From the NCBI RefSeq assembly GCF_900142545.1, contig NZ_FRBF01000006.1, positions 62,001 to 126,000 on the forward strand: a DNA stretch of 64,000 bases, given 5' to 3'. Every line of letters starts with the position of its first letter. Within the stretch, counting starts at the first letter, position 1. Both the position numbers and the translations under genes were made by a program. Below are positions 16,967 through 26,235 of the stretch, one piece after another. This DNA is from Fibrobacter sp. UWT2 (lineage in GTDB: Bacteria > Fibrobacterota > Fibrobacteria > Fibrobacterales > Fibrobacteraceae). Below the pieces are notes generated by a model. The model worked only from the letters and a program-made list of their open reading frames with translations. It did not search any database and was not told where the DNA came from.

Positions 16967-18064
16967 CTATGCGTCTTCGCTAACGCTGACTTCGTCGCTG
17001 TCGTCAGCTTCGATGGCGTCGCCTTCGTTCAGCTTGAACAGTTCCACGTCCTTCATACTTTCGCGGATCTTCTGCTCGATTTCGTTGCAGAGGTCTGCGT
17101 TGTCCTTCAGGAACAGGCGGGTGTTTTCGCGACCCTGGCCGATGCGTTCGTTGTTGTAGCTGAACCAGGAACCGCTCTTCTGGATGATATCGAGTTCGGT
17201 AGCGAGGTCGAGGATAGAGGCTTCACGAGAAATACCGCAACCGTAAAGGATGTCGAATTCGCACTGGGTAAACGGAGCGGCCACCTTGTTCTTGACCACC
17301 TTGACGCGGGTGCGGTTACCGATCACTTCTTCGCCGTCCTTGATGGCGGCGATGCGACGGATGTCGATACGCTGGGTGGCGTAGAACTTCAGGGCGTTAC
17401 CGCCGGTGGTGGTTTCGGGGTTACCGAACATCACGCCGATCTTCATACGCAGCTGGTTGATGAACAGCATGCAAGTGTTGGACTTCGAAAGAATGCCGGT
17501 GAGCTTACGCAGGGCCTGGCTCATAAGGCGGGCCTGCAGACCGACGTGGTTGTCGCCCATTTCGCCGTTGATTTCGGCCTGGGGCACAAGTGCTGCCACA
17601 GAGTCGATCACGATGATGTCGATAGCGCCGGAACGAACGAGGGTCTCGGCAATGTCGAGGGCCTGTTCACCGGTGTCCGGCTGGGAAACAAGGAGGGATT
17701 CGATATCCACGCCGAGCTTACGGGCGTAGACGGCGTCAAAAGCGTGTTCTGCATCGATGAATGCGGCGACACCGCCAAGCTTCTGGGCTTCGGCAATGGC
17801 GTGCAGGGTCAAAGTCGTCTTACCCGAAGATTCCGGTCCGTAGATTTCGATGATACGACCGCGGGGGAAACCTCCGACGCCAAGGGCCATGTCGAGCTGG
17901 ATACAACCCGTAGGAATAACGGGAATGTCTTCGACGGGCTGCTGGCCTAGGGCCATGATGGAACCTTTACCATAATTCTTTTCAATTTGGGCGATGGCGG
18001 CTTCTACTGCCTTGGCCTTGTCTGCGGAAAGGTTGCTTGTCGGGGTTGTTGTTTTCTTAGCCAT
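16967..18064 (-). CDS. recA: Recombinase RecA
   Basis: 365 residues from the ATG at 18064 (MAKKTTT), which has GGAG eight bases upstream. RecA forms ATP-dependent filaments on single-stranded DNA, drives strand exchange and triggers SOS self-cleavage of LexA. Motifs: KNYGKGSIM, Walker [10 protein letters not shown], Walker B region [10 protein letters not shown], and loop L2 region [13 protein letters not shown]. The C-terminal tail is acidic, as usual. It follows cinA and appears to have its own promoter inside the end of cinA. Confidence 0.98.
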   Translation of the reverse strand: MAKKTTTPTSNLSADKAKAVEAAIAQIEKNYGKGSIMALGQQPVEDIPVIPTGCIQLDMALGVGGFPRGRIIEIYGPESSGKTTLTLHAIAEAQKLGGVAAFIDAEHAFDAVYARKLGVDIESLLVSQPDTGEQALDIAETLVRSGAIDIIVIDSVAALVPQAEINGEMGDNHVGLQARLMSQALRKLTGILSKSNTCMLFINQLRMKIGVMFGNPETTTGGNALKFYATQRIDIRRIAAIKDGEEVIGNRTRVKVVKNKVAAPFTQCEFDILYGCGISREASILDLATELDIIQKSGSWFSYNNERIGQGRENTRLFLKDNADLCNEIEQKIRESMKDVELFKLNEGDAIEADDSDEVSVSEDA

Positions 18065-18093
18065 GTTGGACTCCATTTTGTTTTTCGTTTCTA

Positions 18094-18122
18094 AATATAA
18101 CATTTAGTGTTCACTTGTGCAA
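18094..18122 (-). promoter_or_regulatory. recA promoter with SOS-like palindrome over the -35 box
   Basis: On the minus strand, TTGCAC (18117-18122) and TATATT (18094-18099) are spaced by 17 bases, about 30 bases upstream of the recA start. The imperfect palindrome TGCAC-AAGT-GAACA (18108-18121) overlaps the -35 box. It matches 8 of 10 fixed positions of the TGCNC-N4-GTGCA LexA box that I recall for Fibrobacter succinogenes. Confidence 0.6.
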
Positions 18123-18655
18123 GTGCTTTTTTGGTTATTCAACAAAAAAAGTAGCTTGCCCAATACACTATACACGCTTTTTTCGCGTACCTCGGTACGG
18201 TTTCCTTCGAAAATTTTACAAAAAACCTCATTTTGCAAACTATTGGCGACAGCCATCCATACGGTTCCTACAGGTTTGCCGGGTTCTGCTCCGGTAGGGC
18301 CTGCGATTCCGGAAGTGGCGATTGCCCATTCGCAACCGAACTTTTTGCGTGCGTCTTCGGCCATGGCTTTTACTGTTTCGGCCGAGACGGCGCCCTTTTC
18401 TTCGAGCACTTGGTGCGGGACTCCGAGCAGGGATTCCTTGATTTCGTTCTGGTAGGCGACAATGCCGCCGGCAAGTATTGCCGAAGATCCTGCCTCGTTT
18501 ACGATGCTGCTTGCCACAAGTCCGCCCGTGAGCGATTCGGCTGTAGCCATCATTTCGCCACGTGCAATGAGCGTATCCTTGATGGCCTTGACCAACTGGG
18601 AAATCTTGTTTTCGAAGTCTTCGTGTTGAAGATCAAAATCTTTTGTATCGCTCAT
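18104..18655 (-). CDS. CinA C-terminal domain protein (PncC-type nicotinamide-nucleotide amidase)
   Basis: 183 residues from the ATG at 18655, chosen because GGAG stands seven bases upstream; the ATG at 18661 is too close to that site. Visible motifs are ATAESLTGGLVAS near residue 40, GGIVAYQNEIKESLLGV, and ATSGIAGPTG, all hallmarks of the CinA C-terminal amidase domain. The family converts NMN to nicotinate mononucleotide. The N-terminal CinA domain is absent. The cinA-recA order is common in bacteria. Confidence 0.88.
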   Translation of the reverse strand: MSDTKDFDLQHEDFENKISQLVKAIKDTLIARGEMMATAESLTGGLVASSIVNEAGSSAILAGGIVAYQNEIKESLLGVPHQVLEEKGAVSAETVKAMAEDARKKFGCEWAIATSGIAGPTGAEPGKPVGTVWMAVANSLQNEVFCKIFEGNRTEVREKSVYSVLGKLLFLLNNQKSTCTSEH

Positions 18656-18685
18656 TTTCATACTCCGTAATTTAGAATTATTTTG

Positions 18686-18700
18686 TGTCATAAAATGACA
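18686..18700. promoter_or_regulatory. Perfect 15-bp palindrome upstream of cinA
   Basis: TGTCAT and ATGACA are perfect inverted repeats around a 3-base spacer, 31 bases upstream of the cinA start. It could be an operator; the regulator is unknown. Confidence 0.4.
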
Positions 18701-18784
18701 ATTTGATAAAAACCTGAAATTTTTTTGAAAATATACCTTTTGGAACCTCGGTATGCTGTTCCTTTGCGAAAAAATGAAAAATTA

Positions 18785-18812
18785 TTGCCAAAGATTGAAA
18801 AAAAGATATATT
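18785..18812 (+). promoter_or_regulatory. Candidate promoter of the FISUMP lipoprotein gene
   Basis: TTGCCA (18785-18790) and TATATT (18807-18812) are spaced by 16 bases, about 30 bases upstream of the start codon. Confidence 0.6.
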
Positions 18813-18841
18813 TGAACAAACGAATATAAAGGAGAACAATG

Positions 18842-19603
18842 ATGAATTACTTAAAATATGCACTCTTGATCGGTGCTGTGTTTTTTGCCGCTTGCGGAGA
18901 TGACTCTTCTACGTCTGCATCCGATGTTCCTAAAGATTCTGCCAAAACATCCTATGTCACGACGAGCTACCTTAATCCCGATTATTCGTACGGGGAGATG
19001 ACGGATGCTCGCGACGGTCAGGTGTACAAGACGACTACAATCGGTTCGCAGACTTGGCTTGCGCAAAATTTGAACTATGAAACGACGAATTCTGTCTGCT
19101 TCAATAATGCTGCCGATAGTTGCGCCAAGTATGGAAGGCTTTATTCATGGAACGATGCTAAGGAGGCTTGCCCGTCCGGTTGGCACTTGCCCGATACAAC
19201 GGAGTGGAACGTATTGTTGGATGAAGTGGGTGGAAAGGATTCGGCTACCGTAAATCTTATTTCGAAGAATGGCTGGCCCAGAAGCGAAAGTGCCGCTGCG
19301 TCTATGGATTCTATCGTATCCCAATTGGATTCCGCTTTGATGGACAGAATTCCCAAGGGTTGGGGCGGTTCGGACCCTTATGGGTTTTCTGCTCTTCCGG
19401 CAGGTCAAAAGCATAAAGGTGGCGATTTTATGGGGGTCGGTGGCATGAGTGATTTTTGGCTAGCTACAGAATACTTGGTAAATCTGTTTGGCGATAGTGT
19501 CGATGAAGCCTTGTATGCGAATCTGCTCATTTTGGGATATTATGTCTACGTGGTTCAAGAAGAAAAGACCAGCTTCAAGTCTGTTCGTTGCATCAAGGAT
19601 TAG
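18842..19603 (+). CDS. FISUMP-domain lipoprotein
   Basis: 253 residues. The lipobox FFAAC puts the acylated Cys near residue 18, followed by a Ser/Thr-rich spacer (DDSSTSAS). The rest is a FISUMP domain, the Fibrobacter succinogenes major paralogous domain: TMKDGQVY-like start (DARDGQVYKTTTIGSQTW), LAQNLNY, CFNN, YGRLYSWNDA, CPSGWHLPD, FSALPAG, FWLATE and the final SVRCIKD. The function of this surface domain is unknown. Two adjacent ATG codons exist (18839, 18842); the second has better spacing (7 bases) to AAAGGAG. Confidence 0.93.
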   Translation: MNYLKYALLIGAVFFAACGDDSSTSASDVPKDSAKTSYVTTSYLNPDYSYGEMTDARDGQVYKTTTIGSQTWLAQNLNYETTNSVCFNNAADSCAKYGRLYSWNDAKEACPSGWHLPDTTEWNVLLDEVGGKDSATVNLISKNGWPRSESAAASMDSIVSQLDSALMDRIPKGWGGSDPYGFSALPAGQKHKGGDFMGVGGMSDFWLATEYLVNLFGDSVDEALYANLLILGYYVYVVQEEKTSFKSVRCIKD

Positions 19604-19630
19604 GTCATCTTTTTCTATATTGTCAAGCCG

Positions 19631-20647
19631 ATGTCAAATCGTCTGCTTGCTATAATCTTGTTTGTAAGCCTCGCCTTTGCGGCGGGGGTTAGTGCGCAGA
19701 CGGTTCCGGCGGATTCCTCGCAAGCAGAAGAATCTGCCGATACCTTGGCAAGTGACCCTATGCAAAAGGGCAAAACGGGCATTGTTGCTATCGATACACT
19801 TGCGGTAAACGAATGGGATATTCCGACTAAGCGCAATTCGCTTGCAATGACGATGCTGTTTGCCATATTCCCGGGTGGTGGTCAGTACTATACCGAACAT
19901 TATGTGCGTGGTGGCTTTATTACGGGCATCGAACTCCTGTTGCTGTACGAAGTCACGGCGAACAAGAGTTACCAGCATAAGCGAGTGCTTGAACAGGCAG
20001 AACCCTTCCGCGATTCCGTGGCGTTCTATACCGACAAGGTCTTGCATGAGCGTAACCGCGATAGCCTTGCCTATTACCACGAAAAACGAACCGAATTCAT
20101 TGGCCGTGTTCATGAAAAGAGCGACAAGAAAATGGAACAGGAAGACTTGCGCAAGGCAGAAACTGCCTGGATGTACGGCCTTTACCTGTATAGTTTCTTT
20201 GATGCCTTTGGAATCTGGTACAATAACAACTACCGCAGCGTTGAACTCAAGAGCATGAAGACGGCATTGCTCTGGTCCATTATCCCCGGTTTCGGACAAA
20301 TGTACAACCGCGAGTTCGGTAAGCAGGGCCTTTTGTATATGGCGTTTATCGGCTCTGCGACCAGTATCTGGACTTCGCAGAATATGGTGGAATACTACCT
20401 GGATCGCAAGCATATCGTGGAAAAAGAAAGCACCACGTCCGAAGAGTATGAACGCGTCGATGAACGCGTTACTTATTATCGCAAGAACCGCAACCAGTAC
20501 ATTTGGGCGATTGCTTTACTTTATCTGTATTCCGTTGGCGATGCCGCTGTCGACGCTCTGTTGAGCGACTTCGACAACCCCATGCACTTGGCCGTACTGC
20601 CGCAGCTGGGCGGCGGCCTCCAGGCTTTGCTGTCCTTTGATTTCTAA
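19631..20647 (+). CDS. DUF5683-like membrane protein
   Basis: 338 residues. After a signal peptide (ends GVSAQ) there are two copies of the pattern found in DUF5683-type proteins: LAMTMLFAIFPGGGQYYTEHYVRGG (about 73-97, written here in parts: FPGGGQYY, then VRGG) and LLWSIIPGFGQMYNREFGKQG in the second half. Each is followed by a hydrophobic segment. A charged helical region (about 115-175) lies between them. The biochemical function is unknown. It starts 27 bases after the FISUMP gene and is probably co-transcribed with it. Confidence 0.7.
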   Translation: MSNRLLAIILFVSLAFAAGVSAQTVPADSSQAEESADTLASDPMQKGKTGIVAIDTLAVNEWDIPTKRNSLAMTMLFAIFPGGGQYYTEHYVRGGFITGIELLLLYEVTANKSYQHKRVLEQAEPFRDSVAFYTDKVLHERNRDSLAYYHEKRTEFIGRVHEKSDKKMEQEDLRKAETAWMYGLYLYSFFDAFGIWYNNNYRSVELKSMKTALLWSIIPGFGQMYNREFGKQGLLYMAFIGSATSIWTSQNMVEYYLDRKHIVEKESTTSEEYERVDERVTYYRKNRNQYIWAIALLYLYSVGDAAVDALLSDFDNPMHLAVLPQLGGGLQALLSFDF

Positions 20648-20657
20648 CGCATCCGTC

Positions 20658-20678
20658 ACCCTGAACTCGTTTCAGGGT
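20658..20678. repeat. Short palindromic intergenic repeat
   Basis: ACCCTGAA and TTCAGGGT form a perfect 8-bp stem around CTCGT, between two convergent genes. It resembles dispersed palindromes and may act as a weak terminator. Confidence 0.5.
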
Positions 20679-20683
20679 CGGCA

Positions 20684-21301
20684 TTACCCTATCTTCAACG
20701 GCTGCATCTGGATGCCGTCGTGGATCTTCGTGAACGTCCCGTGGTAGTGACCGTCTGCGTCACGCTTGAATTCGAACTTAGTCACCATGGCATAGCTGAA
20801 TGCACCTTCCACGAACTGTTCGTCGGGCAGTCCGCAGGCAAAATGCTGCAAGGCCGCAATCACGCCGGCATGAGTAATCCACAAGAATTCACCATCGTCA
20901 TCGAGCGTGTCCAGCAGCGACTGCACGCGGCGGTCGATGTCGTAAAAGCATTCGCCGCCTTTAAAGCGGTATCCGCGCAGGTCGTGAGCCCAGGCTGCCA
21001 TTTCTTCGCGGGGTACGGCTGTCAGTTTCTGACCTTCCCATGTACCGAAGTTCATTTCGATGATTTCTTCTCGCGGTTCCTTGGTAAGTCCCGTGGCCTT
21101 TTCTGCCTTTTCGGCGAGCCTCAGGCAACGCTTTAGGGGGCTGGTGAACATGCGCGTGGGCTTGGCGCCAGCACCTAGTAAAGCCTTCAGAGCTCCGTCG
21201 CTTTCTTCTTCAAAAGTAGGGGAGACGTCAAAATCGAGCCTGCCATAGCAGACATCGTTTGGATTGTAGGGCTTGGTGTGGCGAATCGTCCAAAGAATCA
21301 T
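20684..21301 (-). CDS. Histidine phosphatase family protein
   Basis: 205 residues. The N-terminal IRHTKP carries the phospho-accepting His of the branch-1 histidine phosphatase (phosphoglycerate mutase-like) family. The acid Glu is likely in EMNFGTWEG, and the second His is in ITHAGV. The sequence resembles alpha-ribazole phosphatase CobC, which acts in cobamide assembly, but no cobalamin genes lie nearby, so the substrate stays open. It lies directly downstream of the SRP RNA terminator. Confidence 0.85.
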   Translation of the reverse strand: MILWTIRHTKPYNPNDVCYGRLDFDVSPTFEEESDGALKALLGAGAKPTRMFTSPLKRCLRLAEKAEKATGLTKEPREEIIEMNFGTWEGQKLTAVPREEMAAWAHDLRGYRFKGGECFYDIDRRVQSLLDTLDDDGEFLWITHAGVIAALQHFACGLPDEQFVEGAFSYAMVTKFEFKRDADGHYHGTFTKIHDGIQMQPLKIG

Positions 21302-21313
21302 AAAATCCCAATT

Positions 21314-21334
21314 AAAAAAGCCCTGTTAAGGGCA
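21314..21334 (-). terminator. Terminator of the SRP RNA gene
   Basis: GCCCT and AGGGC pair around GTTA, with A and T runs on both sides. It lies 11 bases past the RNA 3' end on the minus strand. Confidence 0.8.
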
Positions 21335-21344
21335 ATAAAAAAAT

Positions 21345-21437
21345 CCTAGGCGACCTGAGCACATAAAAATTCGCAAGTCCGTTGCTGCTTTCGCCCTGGC
21401 GATTTGCCCGCAAATAGTCATTGCGCAGGGCCTAGGA
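21345..21437 (-). ncRNA. ffs: Small signal recognition particle RNA (4.5S type)
   Basis: An RNA gene of about 93 nt. The ends CCTAGG and CCTAGG pair, then CTG/CAG, CGCA/TGTG and ATTTGC/GCGAAT continue a long hairpin up to CCAGG-GC-GAAA-GC-AGCA. CAGG...GNRA...AGCA is the Ffh-binding core of SRP domain IV. A near-consensus sigma70 promoter lies immediately upstream and an intrinsic terminator downstream. The apical stem appears to have 2 rather than 3 base pairs. SRP RNA guides membrane proteins to SecYEG together with Ffh and FtsY. A different structured RNA is the alternative. Confidence 0.72.
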
Positions 21438-21443
21438 ACCCGC

Positions 21444-21473
21444 AATTTAGCAATAAGTCGTGATTTTTGTCAA
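21444..21473 (-). promoter_or_regulatory. Strong promoter of the SRP RNA gene
   Basis: On the minus strand TTGACA (21468-21473) and TAAATT (21444-21449) are spaced by 18 bases. The expected start site, about 7 bases further, coincides with the 5' end of the RNA hairpin. Confidence 0.8.
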
Positions 21474-21625
21474 GGGAAAGCGGCAAAAACAAATTTTCGG
21501 AACAAAAGTGGACGATTTATCCATGAAAATGTCTAGTTTTGTGAAAAAAAAGAAACCTACGTAAACTTTTTTTATTTATTTTTGTTACGGGAGAGTAAAA
21601 TCCTGTTTCAAACAGGGGGTATAAG

Positions 21626-24600
21626 ATGGTTAGAGTAAACAACATTAAAAAGTTTTTAAACAAGTTATGGCTCGTACTGACGGTAGCGGGGGTTGCCTCG
21701 GCTGCAGATGTTGCACCGCTAGTTTTTGATAGTCTTACAACATATTACAAGGATCTTTCGGATGTAGGTAATCCTGCTACGATGGATTCTGCATTAAGGG
21801 CTCAACACCAAAAGTATTGGGAAAAGTTGATGACCTTTAAGATGTGGGGTTCTTTTGGTATCTCTATGGGGCATGCGAGTGCACCCGATGTCAACGGTGC
21901 AATTGGAACAGCTCATGGCTCTATGACTTTGACCAATGGCGATCACAAGTTAGGCGGCCCGATTTATATTGGCGGAGACATTGTGTTCCAAGATGGTCCG
22001 GATGTCTTTTTAAGTGGTCCTGCACGTGTTAAGGGTGATTTTAATACGGGTGCAAATGGTAATTCCTTTTATGGAACGCATTGTATCGAGGGGGCTGCTT
22101 CCACCAAGAATCAGAACTCAACTATCCAAGCCGAATTTAAAAGCGATAAAGAACCTGTAGGTAGGCTTGCTCAAGGGGCTGCCGCCAAGTTCGGTATGTG
22201 TTCTTACGATAGTGTTCCTGAAGTCCCGACATATCTTACGATTCCTGATGTGCCTGCTCTTCCTGCAAATGCGAACGTTATTTATGGCGATATAACCATT
22301 AATAATAATCAAACCTATTTCATTGATGTTCCGCCTAATAGCAACGGTTCGAATATATATGACGTTTATGTTGGTGGAAACATCATTATGGGCGCGAATT
22401 CGGGCATTGTTGTTCGTATGGCGAACAACAAGAATTTGGTTCGCCTGTTTATAAGTGGCTCGATTATTGCAAACTCCAGTTCGACAATTCAAGTGGCTTA
22501 CGTTGAGGAAGGAGCTCAATATGTAGGGGATGCATGGATTAACTCTACGAATCCTAAGTTTGTTGAGAATAAAGACTATGCAGGAAATGTATTGTTCCAT
22601 TGTAAAGAGGATATTGACTGGTCTGCGATGAATGGTGGATCTTTCTTCCAGGGTTCGTTCCTGTCAAAGAAAAAGATTAAGGTCGGCCCGAACTTGGTTC
22701 TGGCGGGTCAGCTCCTCGCCAATGAACTTGAAATTGGACACGAATTTGATGGCAGTTCCTTCCGCTATGTTCCGTTCGATCCTCCTGTTTTGCAGACTGC
22801 AGAAGGCATAAAGACTTATTTGGTCGAAGGCCATGCTCTGGATACGGTTAAGATTGCTTTGGACAAAGAAGCAACGACGCTTATTGATTTCGAATATTGC
22901 TTTGACTTCCAAGGAACTGTAGATGGCAAGGATCCCAATGGTCTTGCCGCTCGCGCTGATATCACTACTGCAAATATTCCGTTGTTCAATGGAACGGAAT
23001 GCGTCAATCCTGGTAAGGCCTATTTTGATGTCGGTAGCAAGAATCTGAGGGACCCCATCATTTTGACCGCCAATGATGACAAAATTGACGAAGGTGCTGA
23101 CAGCAAGCCTGGAAAGGAAACCTTTAGAATTATCATCCAGAACCTGAATGCCGCAACGCTGAAGGATGGTTCTCATGATGGCTACATCACTTTGGAGATC
23201 AGTGATCCTGATCTTCCTCCACTCAAGTTCGAAAAAGACACCTTGCGTGCGATTAACGAAAATCCGGTGAATAATGCAGTGATTGACACATTGCGCGGTG
23301 TTCATGATTTTGTTGGTTGTCCTGGTTGCAAGTATAGCTTGAGCGATACCAGCCATTATAGCGACTTTGTTACGGTTGAAGAAAATGGTACTGTTCGTGT
23401 CAAGGATTCAACCAAGTTTGACTTTGAAACCGTCCAGTATATCGATATCCAAGTTCATGTTGAAGATGTTGACAATAATATGGAAGCCGATACGACGATT
23501 ATTATTCCGATTGGCAACGTCAACGAAAATCCGATTTTGGACGACCAGAACTTTGATGTCAATGAACATAAGATCCCGGGAACTGTCGTCGGAACTCTCG
23601 AATGGGGTGAAAATGACTCCATACCTGTATTTAGGCAAGATGTGTTCACCGCTGTGGGTGGTGACACGGCCTACTTCTCGATTACTCCCGAAGGCGTAAT
23701 CAAGACTAAGAAGGAATTCGACTACGAGACGGAACCGCATACTTACACGATCGATGTAATGCTTGCCGACAAGAACGATCCGACGCTCTTCGTTGTCAAG
23801 ACGGTTACGATCACGATCAATGATGTGAACGAAAATCCGAAGATTATCACGGATACCATTCAGGTCAAGGAAAATTCTGATCCTGGCACCATCGTTGATA
23901 CCTTGGAAGCTATCGATAAGGACAACGACGAACTGACGTGGATTCTTGAAGAAGATCCTTCTGGATGCTTTGAATTGTCCGAGTCGGGTGTCGTGACCAC
24001 CAAGAAGTGCTCTAACCTTGATTACGAAAAGAACAAGACGATTTCGATCAAGGTCAAGGTGACGGATAATCGCGGTGGCGTTGATTCCAAGATTGTCGTT
24101 GTGAAACTCATCGATGTTCTTGCACCTGATCTCGAAATTACCGAAGCAAGCAACGAGGATTCCCTCTGGAAAAATCCTGAAATCATCTACACCCATACGG
24201 ATTCCCTTAACATCTGCTGGGAAATCAACAAGGCGAATAAGGATTGCTCCGATACAACGCTTAAGCCCGGCGAGAATAAGATCTGTAAGGAAGTTTGCGA
24301 TGTGGACGGCTTCGAAGGCTGTTCCAAGGATTGCTTCATTGCCTACTACAGCGACGTGTCTCCGATAGTTTACATCGATGCCGGTGGCGATGCTAACCTC
24401 GCCAGCAACATCTATACCATTGTGGAACAGCCCGCTGAAGGCGATACCAACGTGTACGTGAAGGATACGGTTCGCCAGATTACGGTGTACGTTACGGACA
24501 AGGATCCGATCAAGGGTGACTCTAGCTATAGCTTCACTATCCCTGTTGACCTGACCAAGAAGATTAGCGTGCCGCAAAAGACTTACGACGCTCTTTCTAA

Positions 24601-26173
24601 CGTGGCCAAGCAGACGGTGGCTCTTGACGAACTGAATCCGAAAACCACAAGTACTCCGATTAACGGAACCAACTACCTGAACTCCTACCCGACGACGATT
24701 GCCGGAATTGAAGTGACTGTCAGTTACGTGACCGACACTAAGGGCAACGTTGTCAAGCAGGCTGTGGTGAACGAAAAGGGTAAGGTCGATTCCATCGAAG
24801 TCATCACGGTGACTTACGAAACCGAAATTGACGGACAGAAGGTGAAGGTTTCTTACCAGGCTGACGCTACCACGGGCGAGGTTCTCAATGTGGATGGCAA
24901 CGGCGGCTTTATCGCTACCAAGAATTCTGAAAGCTCCAGCGGCATGTTCAAGGTCTCTTACGAATATACCGACAAGAATACTGGCAATGCGGTGGAACTG
25001 ACCTACGTTGTTGATAGCAAGGGCAATTCTGTCAAGAATCCGGAAGGCGACCGCGGCTACCAGGTGTCTTACACCTATGTAGACAAGTATGGCAATGCGG
25101 CCAAGCAGTCCGTGTTCGTGGTGCTCGACCAGACGCTTCCGACGGTGGAAATCCTCAAGCCTGTCGACAACCAGGTGGCTCATACGAACTTCGTGAATAT
25201 CGAATGGACTGTCAACGGCGAAAAGCAGGATTCCCTGACTGTCCAGGGGCTTGTAAAGGGACCGAACATCATTGTTCGCTTCTACAAGGATAAGGCTGGA
25301 AACATCGCCGCCGATACGGTGCGCGTGTACATGAAGGATGGCAAGGATCTCGACATTGCTGTGGAACGTCCGGTGACTATCGTGACCAAGGACAAGGTCG
25401 AAGAATACTACGCCGAAAACGCTCCCGAGAAGGGCCAGACCTTCGCTGTTAGCGTGAAGAACCCCACTACGGGCGACGAAGTGGAAACCTTGATTGGTGG
25501 TTCCTTCAAGACCAAGGACGGTAGCGGTGAAAAGCCATATGCCGGAGTTAGCGACTCCAAGCACCTGGGCCCGACCCTGATTCTTGACGTTGTGCTCCCG
25601 ACCGTCAGCGATGGCAAGAGCGGTACCGTGAGCGGCCTTGCGACTATGGATGACTTGATGCTCTCTAACGGTAGGATTTCTTCGGCCGGTATGGGCGTGG
25701 ATACTTCTAAGCTCGATGCCGCTGCGAAGAAGGACTACAAGGAATATACGGTTGACGAATACGTTTCCCAATTCTGCGAAGACGGAACCAAGATCCCCGA
25801 CGACGCAAGCGCCTTTAACCTGTACAACTCCAAGCTGAAGATCAAAATCTGGGTCTACACGACTCTCGGTAACTTTGTAAGCGATTACAGCTTTACCCAG
25901 GAACTGAACGACCCCAGCTACGCCAACGAAGCCGGCCTCACGAAGCTCTACTTCGAACTGAAACCGGATAAGGATGGCTATGTGCACGCAGAAAACGGTA
26001 AGCTTATGGCTACGGGCGCCTACGTGTACAAGGTAGAAGCTAGCCTGCAGAATAAGCTGCGTTGCTCGATTCCGCCGTTCAACGGCGGCACCGGAAAGAC
26101 CAAGGGTGACGTGACCAGGTCCCGCGAAGAGCTCCTGAAACCCTTCGGTTACAAGCGTCCGTCTAACAAGTAA
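21626..26173 (+). CDS. Giant cadherin-repeat surface protein (1515 aa)
   Basis: 1515 residues. A signal peptide (about 1-27, ends GVASAAD) leads to a roughly 380-residue domain of short repeated turns (GGPIYIGGDI, SGPARVKGDF, LAGQLLANELEIG) that probably folds as a beta-helix-like adhesin head. Calx-beta-like sequence and about three cadherin-like units follow (about 400-830), with NVNENP and DVNENP linkers. A C-terminal region from about 832 to 1515 is shared with the next gene and ends in a FlgD-like Ig segment (IWVYTTLGN, then ATGAYVYKVEAS) and GYKRPSNK. A surface adhesin for substrate or cell contact is the likely role, by inference. AGGGGG precedes the ATG. Confidence 0.8.
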   Translation: MVRVNNIKKFLNKLWLVLTVAGVASAADVAPLVFDSLTTYYKDLSDVGNPATMDSALRAQHQKYWEKLMTFKMWGSFGISMGHASAPDVNGAIGTAHGSMTLTNGDHKLGGPIYIGGDIVFQDGPDVFLSGPARVKGDFNTGANGNSFYGTHCIEGAASTKNQNSTIQAEFKSDKEPVGRLAQGAAAKFGMCSYDSVPEVPTYLTIPDVPALPANANVIYGDITINNNQTYFIDVPPNSNGSNIYDVYVGGNIIMGANSGIVVRMANNKNLVRLFISGSIIANSSSTIQVAYVEEGAQYVGDAWINSTNPKFVENKDYAGNVLFHCKEDIDWSAMNGGSFFQGSFLSKKKIKVGPNLVLAGQLLANELEIGHEFDGSSFRYVPFDPPVLQTAEGIKTYLVEGHALDTVKIALDKEATTLIDFEYCFDFQGTVDGKDPNGLAARADITTANIPLFNGTECVNPGKAYFDVGSKNLRDPIILTANDDKIDEGADSKPGKETFRIIIQNLNAATLKDGSHDGYITLEISDPDLPPLKFEKDTLRAINENPVNNAVIDTLRGVHDFVGCPGCKYSLSDTSHYSDFVTVEENGTVRVKDSTKFDFETVQYIDIQVHVEDVDNNMEADTTIIIPIGNVNENPILDDQNFDVNEHKIPGTVVGTLEWGENDSIPVFRQDVFTAVGGDTAYFSITPEGVIKTKKEFDYETEPHTYTIDVMLADKNDPTLFVVKTVTITINDVNENPKIITDTIQVKENSDPGTIVDTLEAIDKDNDELTWILEEDPSGCFELSESGVVTTKKCSNLDYEKNKTISIKVKVTDNRGGVDSKIVVVKLIDVLAPDLEITEASNEDSLWKNPEIIYTHTDSLNICWEINKANKDCSDTTLKPGENKICKEVCDVDGFEGCSKDCFIAYYSDVSPIVYIDAGGDANLASNIYTIVEQPAEGDTNVYVKDTVRQITVYVTDKDPIKGDSSYSFTIPVDLTKKISVPQKTYDALSNVAKQTVALDELNPKTTSTPINGTNYLNSYPTTIAGIEVTVSYVTDTKGNVVKQAVVNEKGKVDSIEVITVTYETEIDGQKVKVSYQADATTGEVLNVDGNGGFIATKNSESSSGMFKVSYEYTDKNTGNAVELTYVVDSKGNSVKNPEGDRGYQVSYTYVDKYGNAAKQSVFVVLDQTLPTVEILKPVDNQVAHTNFVNIEWTVNGEKQDSLTVQGLVKGPNIIVRFYKDKAGNIAADTVRVYMKDGKDLDIAVERPVTIVTKDKVEEYYAENAPEKGQTFAVSVKNPTTGDEVETLIGGSFKTKDGSGEKPYAGVSDSKHLGPTLILDVVLPTVSDGKSGTVSGLATMDDLMLSNGRISSAGMGVDTSKLDAAAKKDYKEYTVDEYVSQFCEDGTKIPDDASAFNLYNSKLKIKIWVYTTLGNFVSDYSFTQELNDPSYANEAGLTKLYFELKPDKDGYVHAENGKLMATGAYVYKVEASLQNKLRCSIPPFNGGTGKTKGDVTRSREELLKPFGYKRPSNK

Positions 26174-26203
26174 TAAGAATTTGTAAGTGTTATCTTATAC
26201 AAA

Positions 26204-26235
26204 ACCCCTGGGCCAAGGCTCAGGGGTATTTTGTA
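26204..26235 (+). terminator. Terminator of the 1515-aa protein gene
   Basis: ACCCCTGGGCC and GGCTCAGGGGT form an 11-bp stem followed by TATTTTG. The 335-base gap to the next gene otherwise holds a short hairpin near 26308 and the promoter at 26424-26452. Confidence 0.85.

Noticed and set aside
23408-25987. 859-codon minus-strand frame opposite the first giant gene
   Set aside because: Shadow of a strongly biased coding strand; the product lacks any recognisable domain.
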